From assembly GCA_016931595.1 (NCBI GenBank), contig JAFGEN010000354.1:1-50420 (forward strand): DNA of 50,420 bases, in the 5' to 3' direction. Below the pieces are notes generated by a model. It saw only the letters and a list, made by a program, of their open reading frames with translations. It did no database searches and was not told the origin of the DNA. The position numbers were made by a program, and so were the translations under genes. This DNA comes from Candidatus Aminicenantota bacterium (lineage in GTDB: Bacteria > Acidobacteriota > Aminicenantia > Aminicenantales > UBA4085). Positions 48,806-50,420 of the stretch are shown here, in pieces (positions within the stretch are counted from its first letter, which is position 1; each line of letters opens with the position of its first letter).

Positions 48806-48834
48806 TTTACATTTATTCCGGATTGGGCTATCTT
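48806..48834 (+). promoter_or_regulatory. Promoter of the 48875 PilZ gene
   Basis: TTTACA (48806-48811), 17 nt, TATCTT (48829-48834). The ATCACCC element of the other c-di-GMP genes is not present here. Confidence 0.55.
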
Positions 48835-48874
48835 ATGCTCCAGAATCGGTGAAACGAACCGCGGGGAGGCGTTC

Positions 48875-49321
48875 ATGTCCGAAGACGCACTGGAGAAACG
48901 AACCTGCGCCCGCTTCAGGATCCCGGGAGCAACAGTCGCCTTCAGGAGAGAAAAGGGGCTTTTTAAAAAAAGCTCGTACGGGGCCGAATTTCTTCCGATG
49001 CTGGACATCAGCCGGGGAGGGATCCGCTTTCTCTCCCAGGAGATGCTCGACCTCGACACCCGCATCCACCTCAGCGTCCAGGTCCCCGGCGACACGGCCC
49101 CCCTCAAGATGGAAGGCATCGTCCGGTGGTTCGCCACCAATCCCGGCCAAAGCTATAAATACCAACTCGGCGTCCAGTTCCTGCCGTACGGCGAAAAAAA
49201 GGACATGAACTACCCCGGCAACCTCGTCAAGATCATTTCCTACGAACAGAAATTCATGGATGAGACAACGATCATCAAGGACGAAACCGGGGGGCGCCGC
49301 GACGGCACCTTCGAAGTCTAG
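48875..49321 (+). CDS. PilZ domain protein
   Basis: The ATG at 48875 follows GGGGAGG at five bases. The 148-residue product begins EKRTCARFRIPGATVAFRR, with an arginine pair of the c-di-GMP loop, and has MLDISRGGIRFLS, the canonical [DN]xSxxG motif. The rest of the barrel follows (LSVQVPGDTAPLKMEGIVRWFA, YQLGVQFLPYG) and then a C-terminal helix (NLVKIISYEQKFMDET). It should bind c-di-GMP. It is monocistronic and convergent with the glycosidase gene, 16 bp away. Confidence 0.9.
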   Translation: MSEDALEKRTCARFRIPGATVAFRREKGLFKKSSYGAEFLPMLDISRGGIRFLSQEMLDLDTRIHLSVQVPGDTAPLKMEGIVRWFATNPGQSYKYQLGVQFLPYGEKKDMNYPGNLVKIISYEQKFMDETTIIKDETGGRRDGTFEV

Positions 49322-49337
49322 TCGTGAATCATACCGT

Positions 49338-50420
49338 CTAGGGAACGACCGCCTCGAGCTTGAGGTCCCGGTCTTCCCAGCGGATCAGCCGGCGATCCCC
49401 TTCTCCCGCAACTTCCCGCCCGTCGAGCCGCACGACCGGACCGGTCGCGCCTTCCCGCCGCTTGATTTCGAACCGAAGCCGCCGGCCTCGAAACGGGATG
49501 TCGCCGAAGACCCCGCCCGATCCGGGCAGAAGACGGGGGCGGAACTCAAGGCCATCTTCCCGGGGACGGAATCCAAGCAGGTGCCGGACCGCCAGCATGG
49601 CCGTCTCCGCCCAAGCCCAGGGGATGATCCCGATTTGAGCGTAAGGCGGAGCAATCCGGTCGCCATGCAATTCGAACCAGGCTCCCGAGCGGGCGCTGGG
49701 CAGGGATTCGAGCCAGCGCAGGATTCTCTCGACCCGGGCCGGCATGCCCGCCTCGACATAGGCCCGGGCGATCAGGAGTCCCACGAGCGGCCATGGGCCG
49801 GATGAATCGGCTTCGGAGGTGAAGTGATAACGGCCGTATCCGCCCATCGTCCAATCCTGATTCCAAAGCTCTTCCAACCCGGCCAGGGTGGCCCGGCAGG
49901 CAGTGTCGTCGGCCGGAAGGAATCCGAGAACGATGGGCAGGGCGGCCGCCGCGTCCGGGTTGAGATAATGGGCGATCGGCCGGGACAGGGGAACCCCGTC
50001 CGGAAGACCCGACCCGGGGCGGGGCGAGATCGTTTCCTGGACGGAACCATCGAGGCGCCGACGCTTGATGAATCCCCGCCCGTCGATCATCCGGTACTTC
50101 GGGTGGAAGAGGACGATGTCCCGAAGCCGCATTGATTCCGAGGACCAGCGCCCGGCTTCCTCCTCCCGCCCCATCCACCGGGCCATCGTCGCCGCGGCGG
50201 CGAGTCCGAGCGAGTGGAAAACCTGGTACATCAGCTCGAACCCGGGTTCGATCCCAAAGGCCGCGTGCCGCTCCCAGAATTCCCTCCGGTTGAAAAGCAG
50301 CCCCGACTCGGGATCCCGGAATTCGGGGCGCAGGGGGAATTCGGCCGCCGCCCTGATTTTGGACCAGTATTCCGAGATGATGGACCGGTCCCCGCTCCAC
50401 AGGACATACTCCTTCAGGGC
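49338..50420 (-). CDS. Six-hairpin glycosidase-like protein, C-terminal part
   Basis: The frame is open from the right edge, so about 360 C-terminal residues are visible and the start is outside. The visible part has the helix-rich repeats of an (alpha/alpha)6 barrel: FELMYQVFHSLGLAAAATMARWMG, PDAAAALPIVLGFLP, WTMGGYGRYHFTSEADSSGPWPLVGLLIARAYVEAG, and PYAQIGIIPWAWAETAMLAVRHLLGF. A beta-domain follows, ending with LKLEAVVP. It resembles GH15/GH63/GH116-type or GH78-like enzymes, but the catalytic acids cannot be placed without the missing N-terminal half. The nearest gene of a glycan pathway is glgC, but it is not adjacent in the same unit. Confidence 0.65.
   Translation of the reverse strand, partial: ALKEYVLWSGDRSIISEYWSKIRAAAEFPLRPEFRDPESGLLFNRREFWERHAAFGIEPGFELMYQVFHSLGLAAAATMARWMGREEEAGRWSSESMRLRDIVLFHPKYRMIDGRGFIKRRRLDGSVQETISPRPGSGLPDGVPLSRPIAHYLNPDAAAALPIVLGFLPADDTACRATLAGLEELWNQDWTMGGYGRYHFTSEADSSGPWPLVGLLIARAYVEAGMPARVERILRWLESLPSARSGAWFELHGDRIAPPYAQIGIIPWAWAETAMLAVRHLLGFRPREDGLEFRPRLLPGSGGVFGDIPFRGRRLRFEIKRREGATGPVVRLDGREVAGEGDRRLIRWEDRDLKLEAVVP

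Overview
The window is a GC-rich bacterial chromosome segment with short gaps, many 4-bp ATGA overlaps and almost no mobile DNA. LPS genes (waaA, lpxB), an apolipoprotein N-acyltransferase homologue, a SPOR protein and type II secretion-like pseudopilins point to a diderm bacterium. The general style (PadR plus prefixed FtsX permeases, PilZ expansions, DUF6599, DUF1844) resembles the Acidobacteriota / Candidatus Aminicenantes group. That placement is an inference from gene content, not a phylogeny.

Layout. 1-533 is the start of a secreted GH20 hexosaminidase. 597-1558 is an AT-rich-promoter winged-helix / nucleotidyltransferase pair with a repeated operator. 1555-8573 (minus) is a cell-envelope run: two tandem secreted GH18-like proteins, waaA, a PAP2 protein and an M23 peptidase. 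8749-14212 (plus) holds a small basic protein, rpsO, pnp, three pseudopilins and lpxB. 14204-18468 (minus) holds proS and a cytidylyltransferase/PLP-enzyme fusion coupled to a CDP-alcohol phosphotransferase. 18596-21237 (plus) is a PilZ / pseudo-receiver cluster followed by coaE. 21227-22416 (minus) is HU plus a deoxyhypusine-synthase-like gene. 22582-28546 (plus) holds a SPOR protein, PadR with a large permease, a degenerate Lnt and prfB with a programmed frameshift. 28574-30548 (minus) is mazG and a DUF4143 ATPase. 30799-34691 (plus) is DUF1844, ribF, pyrR, pyrC and rnc. 34704-37231 has an AI-2E permease divergent from a PleD-like cyclase and an HPt protein. 37243-44192 has DUF6599 divergent from moxR, a DUF58-transglutaminase fusion, YjbQ and an M20 amidohydrolase. 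44254-48747 (minus) is glgC, lemA, two TPM proteins and a GNAT-like gene. The window ends with a PilZ protein and the C-terminal part of a six-hairpin glycosidase.

Themes. (i) Envelope construction: Kdo transfer, lipid A, lipoprotein maturation, phospholipid headgroups and peptidoglycan. (ii) Cyclic-di-GMP signalling: one diguanylate cyclase and four PilZ-type genes, two of them apparently unable to bind the nucleotide. The PilZ cluster and the cyclase share an upstream element, ATCACCC-N9-ATTGACC. (iii) Several proteins that have lost catalytic or phosphorylation residues: Lnt, PAP2, a GH18-like paralogue and a receiver domain. (iv) Near-consensus sigma-70 promoters are readable in many gaps, and some leave little or no room for a leader.

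No tRNA, rRNA, CRISPR array, insertion sequence or prophage was seen. No gene-free stretch exceeds 300 bases. The most promising leads for something new are the fusion enzyme with its phosphotransferase, the shared c-di-GMP element, the winged-helix/nucleotidyltransferase module and the truncated Lnt.
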